From positions 7,682,001-7,746,000 of the forward strand of contig NC_013132.1 in assembly GCF_000024005.1 (NCBI RefSeq): a stretch of DNA of 64,000 bases, read 5' to 3'. Shown in pieces: positions 34,135-42,483 of this stretch. The notes beneath the pieces were generated by a model, which was given only the letters and a program-made list of their open reading frames with translations, did not search any database and had not been told where the DNA came from. Each line of letters starts with the position of its first letter. Within the stretch, counting starts at the first letter, position 1. This stretch comes from Chitinophaga pinensis DSM 2588 (GTDB taxonomy: Bacteria > Bacteroidota > Bacteroidia > Chitinophagales > Chitinophagaceae). The translations under genes and the position numbers were made by a program.

Positions 34135-35376
34135 ATGAATCAAGACAAAACGAGATTACATTCCGGTATCATTCCTTTGATGGCTATTTCCGGAGGTGTT
34201 ATGATAGCTAACATCTATTATAACCAGCCCATTCTTAAAGAAATTGGCGCTTCTATTAACACCAGCGAAGCTGCTATAGGCAGGATCGCAATGCTTTCAC
34301 AGCTGGGATTCGGTCTCGGCATGTTTTTCCTGCTTCCGCTCGGTGACAAGCTAAAGCGCAAGCGCCTGATAATCTTCCTTGCTGCATGTCTTGCGCTGAC
34401 CCTGACAGGATTTGCATTTGCCAGTACGCCCGCCCAGGTGTATGTCCTCAGCTTTTTTATCGGCTTGTTTTCCACTCCTGCACAGATCATTTTACCCATG
34501 GCAGCGACCTTAGACAGTACGAACCGCGGGAAAACGGTAGGCCGGGTCTTTAGCGGTATCCTGGTAGGTATTCTGGGCGCCAGGGTATTGAGCGGGTTAA
34601 TATCCGAGTGGCTGGGATGGCGGTATGTTTATGGCATTTCCGCGATGATGGTGAGCAGTGTCGCTATCCTGCTAAAGCTTTTCCTTCCGGATGTAGCGCC
34701 TAAGTTTAAAGGCAACTACTTTAAACTATTACAATCCACCTTATCGCTTATCAGAGAGTACAGGTTATTAAGACAGGCTGCCCTACTGGGATCCCTCACA
34801 TTTGGCGTCTTTTGTTCCTTCTGGACCACGCTCACATTCCACCTGGTATCTGCACCGCTGCATTATTCACCGGGTACCATTGGCAGTTTTGGCCTCATTG
34901 CCATCGGCGGAGCCCTTGTTGCCCCCTATTTTGGTAAACTTGCCGATAAGGGAAACACTTACAAATCTTTGTTGATCACAGTTGGGCTTGTTATTGGCAG
35001 TGTTATACTGATCAAAATCTTTCCCTATTCTTTTGTTGCGCTGATCGTTTGTATTTTCTTCCTTGACATTGGCGTACAGGCCACACAGATCACAAATTTC
35101 GCCAGGATATATAGTCTGCATGAACATGCACACAGCCGGTTAAATACCATTTACATGACCACCTATTTTATCGGAGCTGCCATAGGTACCTATTTTGGAT
35201 TACTTTCCTGGAAGACCGGCGGGTGGAACCTGTCCACCTGGCAGATGTTACTATGGGGTACCGCGGCATTAGCTGTAGTTATTATTTCAGAACGAGTGAA
35301 TGCAAAACACCTTAATCGGACACTCGTAGCGGAAGAGACCAGGGATTTTTCCCCGCCAAATGTCGTAAATTCATGA
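34135..35376 (+). CDS. MFS exporter
   Basis: The 413-residue product has twelve transmembrane segments and MFS signatures: ASINTSEAAIGRIAMLSQLGFGLG in the first pair and PLGDKLKRKRL in loop 2-3 (the G-x-L-x-D-R/K-x-G-R-type region). It resembles drug/sugar-efflux MFS members of the YnfM/YdhP group. It overlaps the next AraC gene by four bases (ATGA), so the two are co-translated. Substrate unknown. ATG at 34135. Confidence 0.9.
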   Translation: MNQDKTRLHSGIIPLMAISGGVMIANIYYNQPILKEIGASINTSEAAIGRIAMLSQLGFGLGMFFLLPLGDKLKRKRLIIFLAACLALTLTGFAFASTPAQVYVLSFFIGLFSTPAQIILPMAATLDSTNRGKTVGRVFSGILVGILGARVLSGLISEWLGWRYVYGISAMMVSSVAILLKLFLPDVAPKFKGNYFKLLQSTLSLIREYRLLRQAALLGSLTFGVFCSFWTTLTFHLVSAPLHYSPGTIGSFGLIAIGGALVAPYFGKLADKGNTYKSLLITVGLVIGSVILIKIFPYSFVALIVCIFFLDIGVQATQITNFARIYSLHEHAHSRLNTIYMTTYFIGAAIGTYFGLLSWKTGGWNLSTWQMLLWGTAALAVVIISERVNAKHLNRTLVAEETRDFSPPNVVNS

Positions 35377-36251
35377 TGATGGATGACATAAAAACCTTTT
35401 CACTCTCCAGACATAGCCGATTATTCTCTGTTCCTGACACGAGCAGAGAATATCTGTTTGTCAGATCAGGTCAGCATCCATACCATGAAGAGCCCTACCG
35501 GGCAGAAAGTTATGCGATCGTATTTATCAGGGAAGGCGGTGTAAGGCTCAATACCGGACTGGTATCATGGGATGTGCACGCACCGGCTATTATTACGCTT
35601 GGTCCTTCGGTTGTCCGTTTTTTCACAAAAAGCAGCGACCAGCTGAATATGGATGTTATATTCTTCAAAGACACTTTTCAGCTCGAGAATCACGCAGACG
35701 TCTTTTTCCTCTCGCGGTATGAATTTTTCGACAACAATGACCTTCATGTACTGCCGCTGAAAGAGCCCTATGTCGCGAAATTCAGTAAGATATATGAACT
35801 GCTGGAGATGACACAGGACGCCGGCAGTTATGCCCAGCGTTTAATCATCCGCAGTTACATCTTTGCGCTTATATTTGAAATTGATGCCTGTCGCAGGATC
35901 TCTGTTTCGAATGTCCCCGCTTCGCAGGAACCAGATCCCTTATTTACAAAATTTAAACAGTTGCTCAGGCGTCACTATATCCAGGAGCATAAACTTGACT
36001 TTTATGCCCGCGAACTTCATTTAACGCCAAAGTCGCTTTCAGCGGCTATTAAAAAGCAATCCGGGCAATCTGCAGGGAAATGGATTGATGACGCCATCGC
36101 ACTGGAGGCGAAAGTATTACTCCAGAACAAAACTCTTACAGTAGCGCAGATAAGTAATATGCTGAACTTCTCAGAGCAGTCCGTTTTCGGAAAGTTCTTC
36201 CGCACCAATACTGGTATGTCTCCTCTTGAATACCGCAAAAAATTCAACTAA
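35373..36251 (+). CDS. AraC-family regulator of the MFS gene
   Basis: The 292-residue product has a cupin-like N-terminus and a C-terminal AraC domain (DFYARELHLTPKSLSAAIKK, TVAQISNMLNFSEQSVFGKF, MSPLEYRKKF). The ATGA overlap with the exporter gene indicates a dedicated regulator. Targets could include the inverted repeat upstream of 34135. Confidence 0.9.
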   Translation: MMMDDIKTFSLSRHSRLFSVPDTSREYLFVRSGQHPYHEEPYRAESYAIVFIREGGVRLNTGLVSWDVHAPAIITLGPSVVRFFTKSSDQLNMDVIFFKDTFQLENHADVFFLSRYEFFDNNDLHVLPLKEPYVAKFSKIYELLEMTQDAGSYAQRLIIRSYIFALIFEIDACRRISVSNVPASQEPDPLFTKFKQLLRRHYIQEHKLDFYARELHLTPKSLSAAIKKQSGQSAGKWIDDAIALEAKVLLQNKTLTVAQISNMLNFSEQSVFGKFFRTNTGMSPLEYRKKFN

Positions 36252-36625
36252 TCCCCAACGCTTACATCTCCTGACTGTCCACATCAGCCATTTCGACGAA
36301 CATTGAGGCATTTCCATCCAATTTACCGCATGATTAAATCAGACATTTGTGTTGTCGAAATCAATGAACCGTTGAAAAATGATCATACAACGAATCAGTG
36401 ACCTAACCTGTACTAACGGCAAACACACAGGTCAGCCGCCAATTCCGGCGCTGTTTTGACACGTGTCATTTAGCAACCCATCACGCATATTATATATATC
36501 ACTACAGCTCGCAGCGCAGCGACTGAAGGTGGATATCTTTTGCCTTATCACACCGGCCCCCGGGGCGATAACAATGATGAATGATGCTACATGTACAGAT
36601 AGAAATGAATTTAAAACAATGAAAA
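36252..36625. promoter_or_regulatory. Regulatory gap with perfect palindrome TGACACGTGTCA
   Basis: The palindrome TGACACGTGTCA at 36457-36468 is perfect over 12 bases and lies about 160 bases before the outer-membrane efflux gene. No ORF of note. Plausible operator for the following exporter operon. Confidence 0.4.
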
Positions 36626-37987
36626 ATGCGTATCAAACATACAAACACAGGATACAGCTGTTTGTTATTAAGCTGTCTGTCTGCTGCCATCTTACTGATG
36701 CATATCACAATCGCAAACGGGCAAACAGCAAATAACAATACTTATAAAATCAGCCTTAACGAAGCAGTCGAATTTGCAAAGATCCAGAACAAGCTTGTTC
36801 AGGCAGCGAATTTTGAAGAAACTGCCATGAGTGAAGACAAAAAGGACGTATACAAAGCAGTATTGCCGGATATCCGTGTAAATGGCTCCTATCAAAGATT
36901 CAGCGGTCTCACATTGTTCAACGATGGTCTTCGTCATGCCAATACGGAAGCACGAAGGCCCACATCAACTTCAGCAGCCTTGGGTATTGAGGCATTATTC
37001 AACATCTATAGTGGTGGCAAGCAGAAAGCCCTGCAGCGTGAATATACCTTCCGTGAAAAGCTGGAACAGTTAAATACAAAAGATCAGTCGGGGATTATCG
37101 CGTATCAGACTGCCGCCCAATACCTCGAACTAGTCAGACTGAATGAACAGGAAAAGTTCATCCACGAACAGGTAAAACGGGCAGCTGTAAGAGTAAAAGA
37201 TATTCATGCACTTTACGACAACCAGAAAGTAACCAGGAGTGATGTGCTACGTGCGGAGGTAAACCTATCAAACGTACGGCTTTCCCTGGAACAGAATGAA
37301 AATGACATTGCAATCGCCAATCAGAAGCTGGTGGTACTGATGAATGTACCGGACGCCATACACATCATACCACTCGATTCTGCGGGTATGTTAAAGCCCG
37401 ACATTCATTCGCTGTTACCGATCGCTGATGCTGCGGAAACATCCTCCTATAGTGTACTAAAAGCCGCTAAAAACGTCGAAATACAAAAGGAAAAGGTAAA
37501 AGGTGTTCGGAGTAATAATAAACCAAATCTGAGCTTCTATTCCGGCTATGGTATCAATTACCCAAACTATTTATTCTTCCCTCCTGTTGACCAAGCGTAT
37601 GCGATTGGCTTCGCAGGATTGAAAGCACAGTATAGTATTTCATCGGTCTATCATAATAAAAGCAGGATAGCAGCCGCTAAACTCCGGGTTAAAGAACTCG
37701 AACTGCGACAACAGGCATCTGCAGATAATATACGGTCAGAAGCCAAAGCGTATTATGCAAAATATGCAGAAGCATTATCACGGATCACGGTTAATGAGCA
37801 TTCTGTCCAACAAACGGAAGTCAATTACCGGATCGTCAACAATAAGTATTTAAACCAGTTAGCCTTACTGACTGATCTGCTGGATGCAGACAATCTGTAC
37901 CAGGAATCACAATTCAACCTGGTGAAAGCACAAACTGAAGCACTCGTCATTTACTATCGCCTGCTTTATACCAGTGGCAATTTATAA
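36626..37987 (+). CDS. TolC-family outer-membrane factor
   Basis: The 453-residue product has a signal peptide (residues 1-33) and the TolC-type pair of repeats: ISLNEAVEFAKIQNKLVQAANF near residue 43 and VNYRIVNNKYLNQLALLTDLLDADN near residue 405. It has no lipobox. It is the first gene of a tripartite exporter operon (18 bases before the HlyD-type gene). ATG at 36626. Confidence 0.9.
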   Translation: MRIKHTNTGYSCLLLSCLSAAILLMHITIANGQTANNNTYKISLNEAVEFAKIQNKLVQAANFEETAMSEDKKDVYKAVLPDIRVNGSYQRFSGLTLFNDGLRHANTEARRPTSTSAALGIEALFNIYSGGKQKALQREYTFREKLEQLNTKDQSGIIAYQTAAQYLELVRLNEQEKFIHEQVKRAAVRVKDIHALYDNQKVTRSDVLRAEVNLSNVRLSLEQNENDIAIANQKLVVLMNVPDAIHIIPLDSAGMLKPDIHSLLPIADAAETSSYSVLKAAKNVEIQKEKVKGVRSNNKPNLSFYSGYGINYPNYLFFPPVDQAYAIGFAGLKAQYSISSVYHNKSRIAAAKLRVKELELRQQASADNIRSEAKAYYAKYAEALSRITVNEHSVQQTEVNYRIVNNKYLNQLALLTDLLDADNLYQESQFNLVKAQTEALVIYYRLLYTSGNL

Positions 37988-38005
37988 TCTATAACAGGGA
38001 AAAAA

Positions 38006-39049
38006 ATGAAAGCAACAAAGACCCAAATACACCCGGGCAATATTGTCTTAACAATCATTGCCGCAGGGCTTCTCTTTGCGGGAATATACTATATCACCAG
38101 GTACTGGCGGTACAGTCAGCAATACGAAGAAACCAATGACGCACAGGTCGAATCCTACATCAACCCGGTTTCTGCACGTGCCGGGGGCTATATTCAGCGT
38201 GTATGCTTTGAAGAACATCAGTTGGTCAAAGAAGGCGATACGCTCGTCATACTGGACGACAGAGAATATCGCGCACAGCTACAGGTTGCCGAAGCCGCCA
38301 CTGAAGATGCACATGCCCAGCTAACCGTACTTACGGCCAATATTGCAGCAGCTGTAACCAGCACCAGGGTCAATCAGGACCAGATAAAAGGCGCAGCGGC
38401 TAAATATGTACAACAGCAACTCGATATCAAACGGTATACGAACCTGGTGAAAGAAGAAGCAGCTACAGGTGCGGAGCTCGAGCAGGTGAAGGCAAGATAC
38501 GATGTTGCAGAGAGTGACTACAGCGCTGCCAGGAATAGCCTGAAAACGAATGAAGCGCGTATCGCAGAATTGAGAACACATTTTGCACTCCTGCAGGCTG
38601 ATATTAAACGAAAAAAAGCAGCACTGGAGCTGGCCCGTCTTAATCTTTCCTACACGGTCATCCGTGCGCCCTACTCAGGACGACTGGGACGGAAAAATAT
38701 ACTGGAAGGGCAGCAAATACAACCAGGCCAGCCATTGGTAAGCATTATCAATGAAAAACAAAAGTGGATCACTGCCAATTACAAAGAGACACAGGTAGCG
38801 GATATGTATGTGGGACAATCAGTGGAAATAAGGGTCGATGCAATAGATGGAAAAGTATTTCCGGGCAGGATCATGGCAATTGCCGGTTCAACAGGCGCAC
38901 GGTTTTCATTATTGCCACCAGATAACTCGACAGGAAACTTTGTCAAGATCATCCAGCGTGTTCCCGTAAAGATCGCGTTTGAAGGCCCCGGCACGGGCAA
39001 TGTGGTCGCAGGTATGAATGTCACTGTTGCTGTTAAAAAAAGAGCCTGA
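38006..39049 (+). CDS. HlyD/EmrA-family membrane fusion protein
   Basis: The 347-residue product has one N-terminal membrane anchor (VLTIIAAGLLFAGIYYI, residues about 14-30), a split lipoyl domain (VSARAGGYIQRVCFEEHQLV and LSYTVIRAPYSGRLG) and a long coiled coil between. EmrA-type adaptors link an MFS pump to an outer-membrane factor. It starts 18 bases after the factor gene and ends two bases before the pump gene. ATG at 38006. Confidence 0.95.
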   Translation: MKATKTQIHPGNIVLTIIAAGLLFAGIYYITRYWRYSQQYEETNDAQVESYINPVSARAGGYIQRVCFEEHQLVKEGDTLVILDDREYRAQLQVAEAATEDAHAQLTVLTANIAAAVTSTRVNQDQIKGAAAKYVQQQLDIKRYTNLVKEEAATGAELEQVKARYDVAESDYSAARNSLKTNEARIAELRTHFALLQADIKRKKAALELARLNLSYTVIRAPYSGRLGRKNILEGQQIQPGQPLVSIINEKQKWITANYKETQVADMYVGQSVEIRVDAIDGKVFPGRIMAIAGSTGARFSLLPPDNSTGNFVKIIQRVPVKIAFEGPGTGNVVAGMNVTVAVKKRA

Positions 39050-39051
39050 TC

Positions 39052-40641
39052 ATGAAACCAGCATATTTTAAACCCTGGGTACAGGATTGGGACTGGGGTA
39101 TACGGATCGCGTTACTATTGCTTCTCCTCTCCTCGTTGATGCAGCTTGGCGTGTTTGCATTAACAGGTAGCTACATCATCGCCTATCTGGGTGCACAGCC
39201 GGAAGACATCTCCTTTTGTCTGCTATCTACATATGCAGGCATCGTTGCCTCCATACCTATGCAATTCCGTTTCATACGGCACTTTGAAATCCGCAATTAC
39301 CTCGCTACCAACGTTATACTGGCAATGCTGCTCAACTGGCTTTGTGTTGGTTGCCAGGATATCAATTTACTGTTATTCATCAGATTCCTGCAGGGTGTTC
39401 TTACCGGGGGGATATGTGTCAGCACGCTGATACTGATCTTTTCGCGGGTACCCAGCCACCGTGCACAACTGATGGGTGCAGCTGTATTCTATCCGACCAT
39501 TCTCGGGAATATAATAGTGGCTGCGCTGATAGCCGCCATATTCATTGACCTATCAGAGTGGAAGGCTAGTTATTATTGCCTGATGGCTATACAGCTACTG
39601 ACTTTACTAATCGTGATAACAATGTTGCAGCGACATTCCGGACACCGGAAAATTCCGCTGTATCAGATTGACTGGGCCGGATTCATCTTATTTGCATTTA
39701 GTTTACTTACGCTGGCCTATACTTTTATTTACGGCTCGAAATATTATTGGTTTAATGACAAACGTATCTGTTACAGTAGTTGTATGGCAGGGATAGGTAC
39801 CATTCTGTTCCTGTACAGACAAAGTCTACTGAAACGACCGCTGATCCATCCCGGCGTATTTAAGTCCCTCTATTTCTTAACAGGACTTTGTTTACTGGGA
39901 CTTTACTATGGAGGCAAGGACAGTATCAATCTGGTCTATAACTATGCATTCAGTACACTTAAATGGACTCCGTTACAAGTGGCGACGCTTGGCTTTTGCA
40001 ATATTGCAGGCGTTGTTTCTTTTGCCATATTTTCAACCCGGCTGATCATGTTCAGGAAACATCATTTCCAGGTCTTCCTTGTAACAGGATTCAGTTTAAT
40101 GGCATTATTCAATCTCTGGATGTGGTATATAATGACGCCTGATCTGTCTTTCACAGATCTACTGTTCCCCATATTTATCCAGGGCGCTGCATCGGGGTTG
40201 TTATTTGTTCCTATTATTATATACATTCTTACATCCGCACCCGGATTCAGCGGGACCAGTGGTATCGTACTGGCAGCCTGTACAAGGTTCACCGCAACAC
40301 TCCAATCTATAGCAGGACTCTATAATCTTCAGTTATACCATAACCAGTATTTTAAAGAGAGCTTTCTCAGTTCCCTGACAGCAGACAATCCCACTACAAC
40401 AAGCCGGCTGAACATCTATCAGTCATTGTATACCTCGAAAGGATTTTCCACTGAGCAGGGATCATACATCGCAAAGACGATCATCTGGCAAAACCTGGGG
40501 CAACAAAGTCAGTTACTGACCAACCGGGCTGTCTTCATGACCTTTGCACTGTTGATGTTGGCTATCGCCATACTCTCACTGATTATCCCTGCTATCAGTA
40601 AAACATGGAACTACTGGAGCAGATGTTATTCAACGAAATAA
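39052..40641 (+). CDS. MFS drug transporter, EmrB-like (DHA2 type)
   Basis: The 529-residue product has about 14 hydrophobic segments as in DHA2-type pumps. Loop 2-3 is divergent (FIRHFEIRNYLATNV in place of the usual basic motif), so it may be an unusual member. Together with the preceding OMF and EmrA-like genes it forms an OMF-MFP-MFS tripartite exporter. The AraC gene that follows is its likely regulator. ATG at 39052. Confidence 0.85.
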   Translation: MKPAYFKPWVQDWDWGIRIALLLLLLSSLMQLGVFALTGSYIIAYLGAQPEDISFCLLSTYAGIVASIPMQFRFIRHFEIRNYLATNVILAMLLNWLCVGCQDINLLLFIRFLQGVLTGGICVSTLILIFSRVPSHRAQLMGAAVFYPTILGNIIVAALIAAIFIDLSEWKASYYCLMAIQLLTLLIVITMLQRHSGHRKIPLYQIDWAGFILFAFSLLTLAYTFIYGSKYYWFNDKRICYSSCMAGIGTILFLYRQSLLKRPLIHPGVFKSLYFLTGLCLLGLYYGGKDSINLVYNYAFSTLKWTPLQVATLGFCNIAGVVSFAIFSTRLIMFRKHHFQVFLVTGFSLMALFNLWMWYIMTPDLSFTDLLFPIFIQGAASGLLFVPIIIYILTSAPGFSGTSGIVLAACTRFTATLQSIAGLYNLQLYHNQYFKESFLSSLTADNPTTTSRLNIYQSLYTSKGFSTEQGSYIAKTIIWQNLGQQSQLLTNRAVFMTFALLMLAIAILSLIIPAISKTWNYWSRCYSTK

Positions 40642-40664
40642 GCATTATCTATAAAACAATAACG

Positions 40665-41459
40665 ATGGGACTCATAGCATCTCTACCAGAAATAGAACAA
40701 CAAGCGACATCAATTTTTGTTATACACGAAAAATGCGAAAAGCAGATTCCGCTTCACCAACATTCCAAAAGTCAGCTATTTTATGTAGACGGAGGGATCG
40801 CCTACATCCGGCTGGCGGATCAATTACTGGTAATCCCCTCGCGCCACTATTGCTGGATACCGGCAGGTATTCCACATAGTCTTACTATCGGACAAAACGG
40901 GACGCATCTCCGATCTATTCTCTTCACTACCAAAGGAGAAAACAAACATGCATTTTATAATGACGTGGGAATATATCCTATCAATGATCTATTAATCGAA
41001 ATGATGCGATACACAGAGCAATGGCAGGGACACATCCTGCCAGATGATGAACGTTTTATGTTTTTACAATCTATAAAATCCATTCTACCTAAAATAAGTA
41101 TCAGGCACCTACCGATTGCCTTGCCATATACAGAAAATAAGCGTATGCTACAGATCATATCCTACATAGAAGAGAATATATCCGATAAACATACGCTTGA
41201 AACAATCAGCAAACGTTTTGGACTAAGTGACAGAACTTTGTCAAGGTTTTTCAAAGACACATTAAAAATATCTTTCTTACAGTATCTCAAATTGCTCCGT
41301 ATGGTGAAGGCATTTGAACTTATCCAGCAAAAAGCGCACTCACTTAGTGAGATCGCCTACCTTACCGGGTATCAGAGCCTGGCGTCCTTCAGCTATACTT
41401 TTTACCAGGTGACCAATATGCGGCCCTCAGAATTCGCTCATCTCAACAGCATGGTTTAA
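40665..41459 (+). CDS. Cupin-AraC regulator of the tripartite exporter
   Basis: The 264-residue product has an N-terminal cupin (QIPLHQHSKSQLFYVDGG, then WIPAGIPHSL) and a C-terminal AraC domain (HTLETISKRFGLSDRTLSRFFK, HSLSEIAYLTGYQSLASFSY, MRPSEFAHL). The ATG at 40665 is preferred, just after the pump gene stop at 40641; an ATG at 40605 overlaps the pump gene and cannot be excluded. Co-transcribed with the exporter, which it probably controls. Confidence 0.85.
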   Translation: MGLIASLPEIEQQATSIFVIHEKCEKQIPLHQHSKSQLFYVDGGIAYIRLADQLLVIPSRHYCWIPAGIPHSLTIGQNGTHLRSILFTTKGENKHAFYNDVGIYPINDLLIEMMRYTEQWQGHILPDDERFMFLQSIKSILPKISIRHLPIALPYTENKRMLQIISYIEENISDKHTLETISKRFGLSDRTLSRFFKDTLKISFLQYLKLLRMVKAFELIQQKAHSLSEIAYLTGYQSLASFSYTFYQVTNMRPSEFAHLNSMV

Positions 41460-41473
41460 ACACTGTATTTAAA

Positions 41474-41534
41474 ATTTGTCAGCCGGCAACCAGCGTAGAT
41501 CCAAACGTAAACAAACTCTCCGGCGCCGGCTGAC
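41474..41534 (+). terminator. Terminator after the exporter operon
   Basis: GTCAGCCGGC (41478-41487) pairs with GCCGGCTGAC (41525-41534) across a 37-base loop, and AAATTT on both sides extends it. It lies about 20 bases past the regulator stop codon. Confidence 0.55.
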
Positions 41535-41588
41535 GCATACAAATTTACGAACAGCCTACCCTTTGAATGATCCATCTCCGGCCAATTA

Positions 41589-41708
41589 TTAGACGATTTG
41601 CGCCAATATTGTCAAAACCCGTTCTGTTCATATCTAAATTTAAATCGGTAATACTGTCATTTACTATCACTGGCCGGAAAGCACTAAATTCTGGCGCAAA
41701 TTGTCTGA
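41589..41708. repeat. Inverted repeat pair of 17 bases
   Basis: TTAGACGATTTGCGCCA (41589-41605) and TGGCGCAAATTGTCTGA (41692-41708) are inverted copies with 15 of 17 bases matching, 86 bases apart. The interior shows no symmetry. They could be paired operators or the ends of a decayed mobile element; the right copy borders a promoter box at 41729. Confidence 0.6.
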
Positions 41709-41728
41709 TTCTTCGATATAAAGTTCCC

Positions 41729-41736
41729 TAGCTTTG
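41729..41736 (+). promoter_or_regulatory. TAnnTTTG (-7) box upstream of mug
   Basis: TAGCTTTG, exact -7 match. The right copy of the 17-base inverted repeat ends 20 bases upstream, where an activator or repressor would act. Confidence 0.4.
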
Positions 41737-41762
41737 CTGTGCGTTTCCCGATGCAGGAGTAA

Positions 41763-41861
41763 ATGCCTGACTTCAATGATACACTGGTACAGATGTTAGA
41801 AATTCATCCGGCCAGTATTCAACGAAGGTCAGGCTATCCTGTTTTATATCAGCTGATTTAA
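41763..41861 (+). CDS. Short ORF upstream of mug (32 residues)
   Basis: An ATG-to-TAA ORF of 32 codons ends nine bases before the mug start, downstream of the promoter box. It has no recognisable motif. It may be a leader peptide, the remnant of a gene, or chance. Confidence 0.25.
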   Translation: MPDFNDTLVQMLEIHPASIQRRSGYPVLYQLI

Positions 41862-41870
41862 AGTAACCAT

Positions 41871-42386
41871 ATGGACAATTATCTACAGGATATTATTACT
41901 GAAAATCTGACGGTCCTATTCTGTGGGATCAATCCAGGATTAAAGTCTGCCGTCCAAGGGCATCATTTCTCCGGACGTAGCAACAGATTCTGGAAAGTAT
42001 TGCATCAGGCAGGTTTTACGCCTCATGAGATAGACCCAACACTCGACAGCACGATCCTTGATTTTGGTTATGGTTTGACAACAGCCGTAGAACGTGCTAC
42101 AGTCCGGGCAGATGAATTATCCAAAGCTGAATTTGATCAATCCTTTGAGACATTCAAGCGTAAGATAGAGCAATACAAACCTACTTATCTGGCCTTTCTT
42201 GGGAAGGCTGCTTATATGGCTTTCTCAGAAAAAAAGAACGTTCAGTGGGGCTTGCAGGAAGAACCGCTCTGTAATGCAATTGTATGGGTATTACCTAATA
42301 CCAGCGGATTAAACCGGGGTTTCACATTATCAATGCTGATCGATCATTTTCAGGCATTACACAATCATATCGGCTACCTTTTTTGA
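41871..42386 (+). CDS. mug: Mismatch-specific uracil/thymine-DNA glycosylase
   Basis: The 171-residue product has the Mug/TDG hallmarks: VLFCGINPGLKSA with the catalytic Asn (residues 16-28), GHHFSGRSNRFWK and the late VLPNTSGLNRGF intercalation loop. It excises uracil or thymine from G mismatches in base-excision repair. ATG at 41871. It appears to be first in a run with sucA, 97 bases downstream. Confidence 0.9.
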   Translation: MDNYLQDIITENLTVLFCGINPGLKSAVQGHHFSGRSNRFWKVLHQAGFTPHEIDPTLDSTILDFGYGLTTAVERATVRADELSKAEFDQSFETFKRKIEQYKPTYLAFLGKAAYMAFSEKKNVQWGLQEEPLCNAIVWVLPNTSGLNRGFTLSMLIDHFQALHNHIGYLF

Positions 42387-42483
42387 CCCACTTCCTCAAA
42401 CCTTTGGCGCGTTCCAGCTAATCCAACCCCTCATTTAGGTCTACCTTTATGTATGAAATGTGACGTTTTAAATCATCATCATC

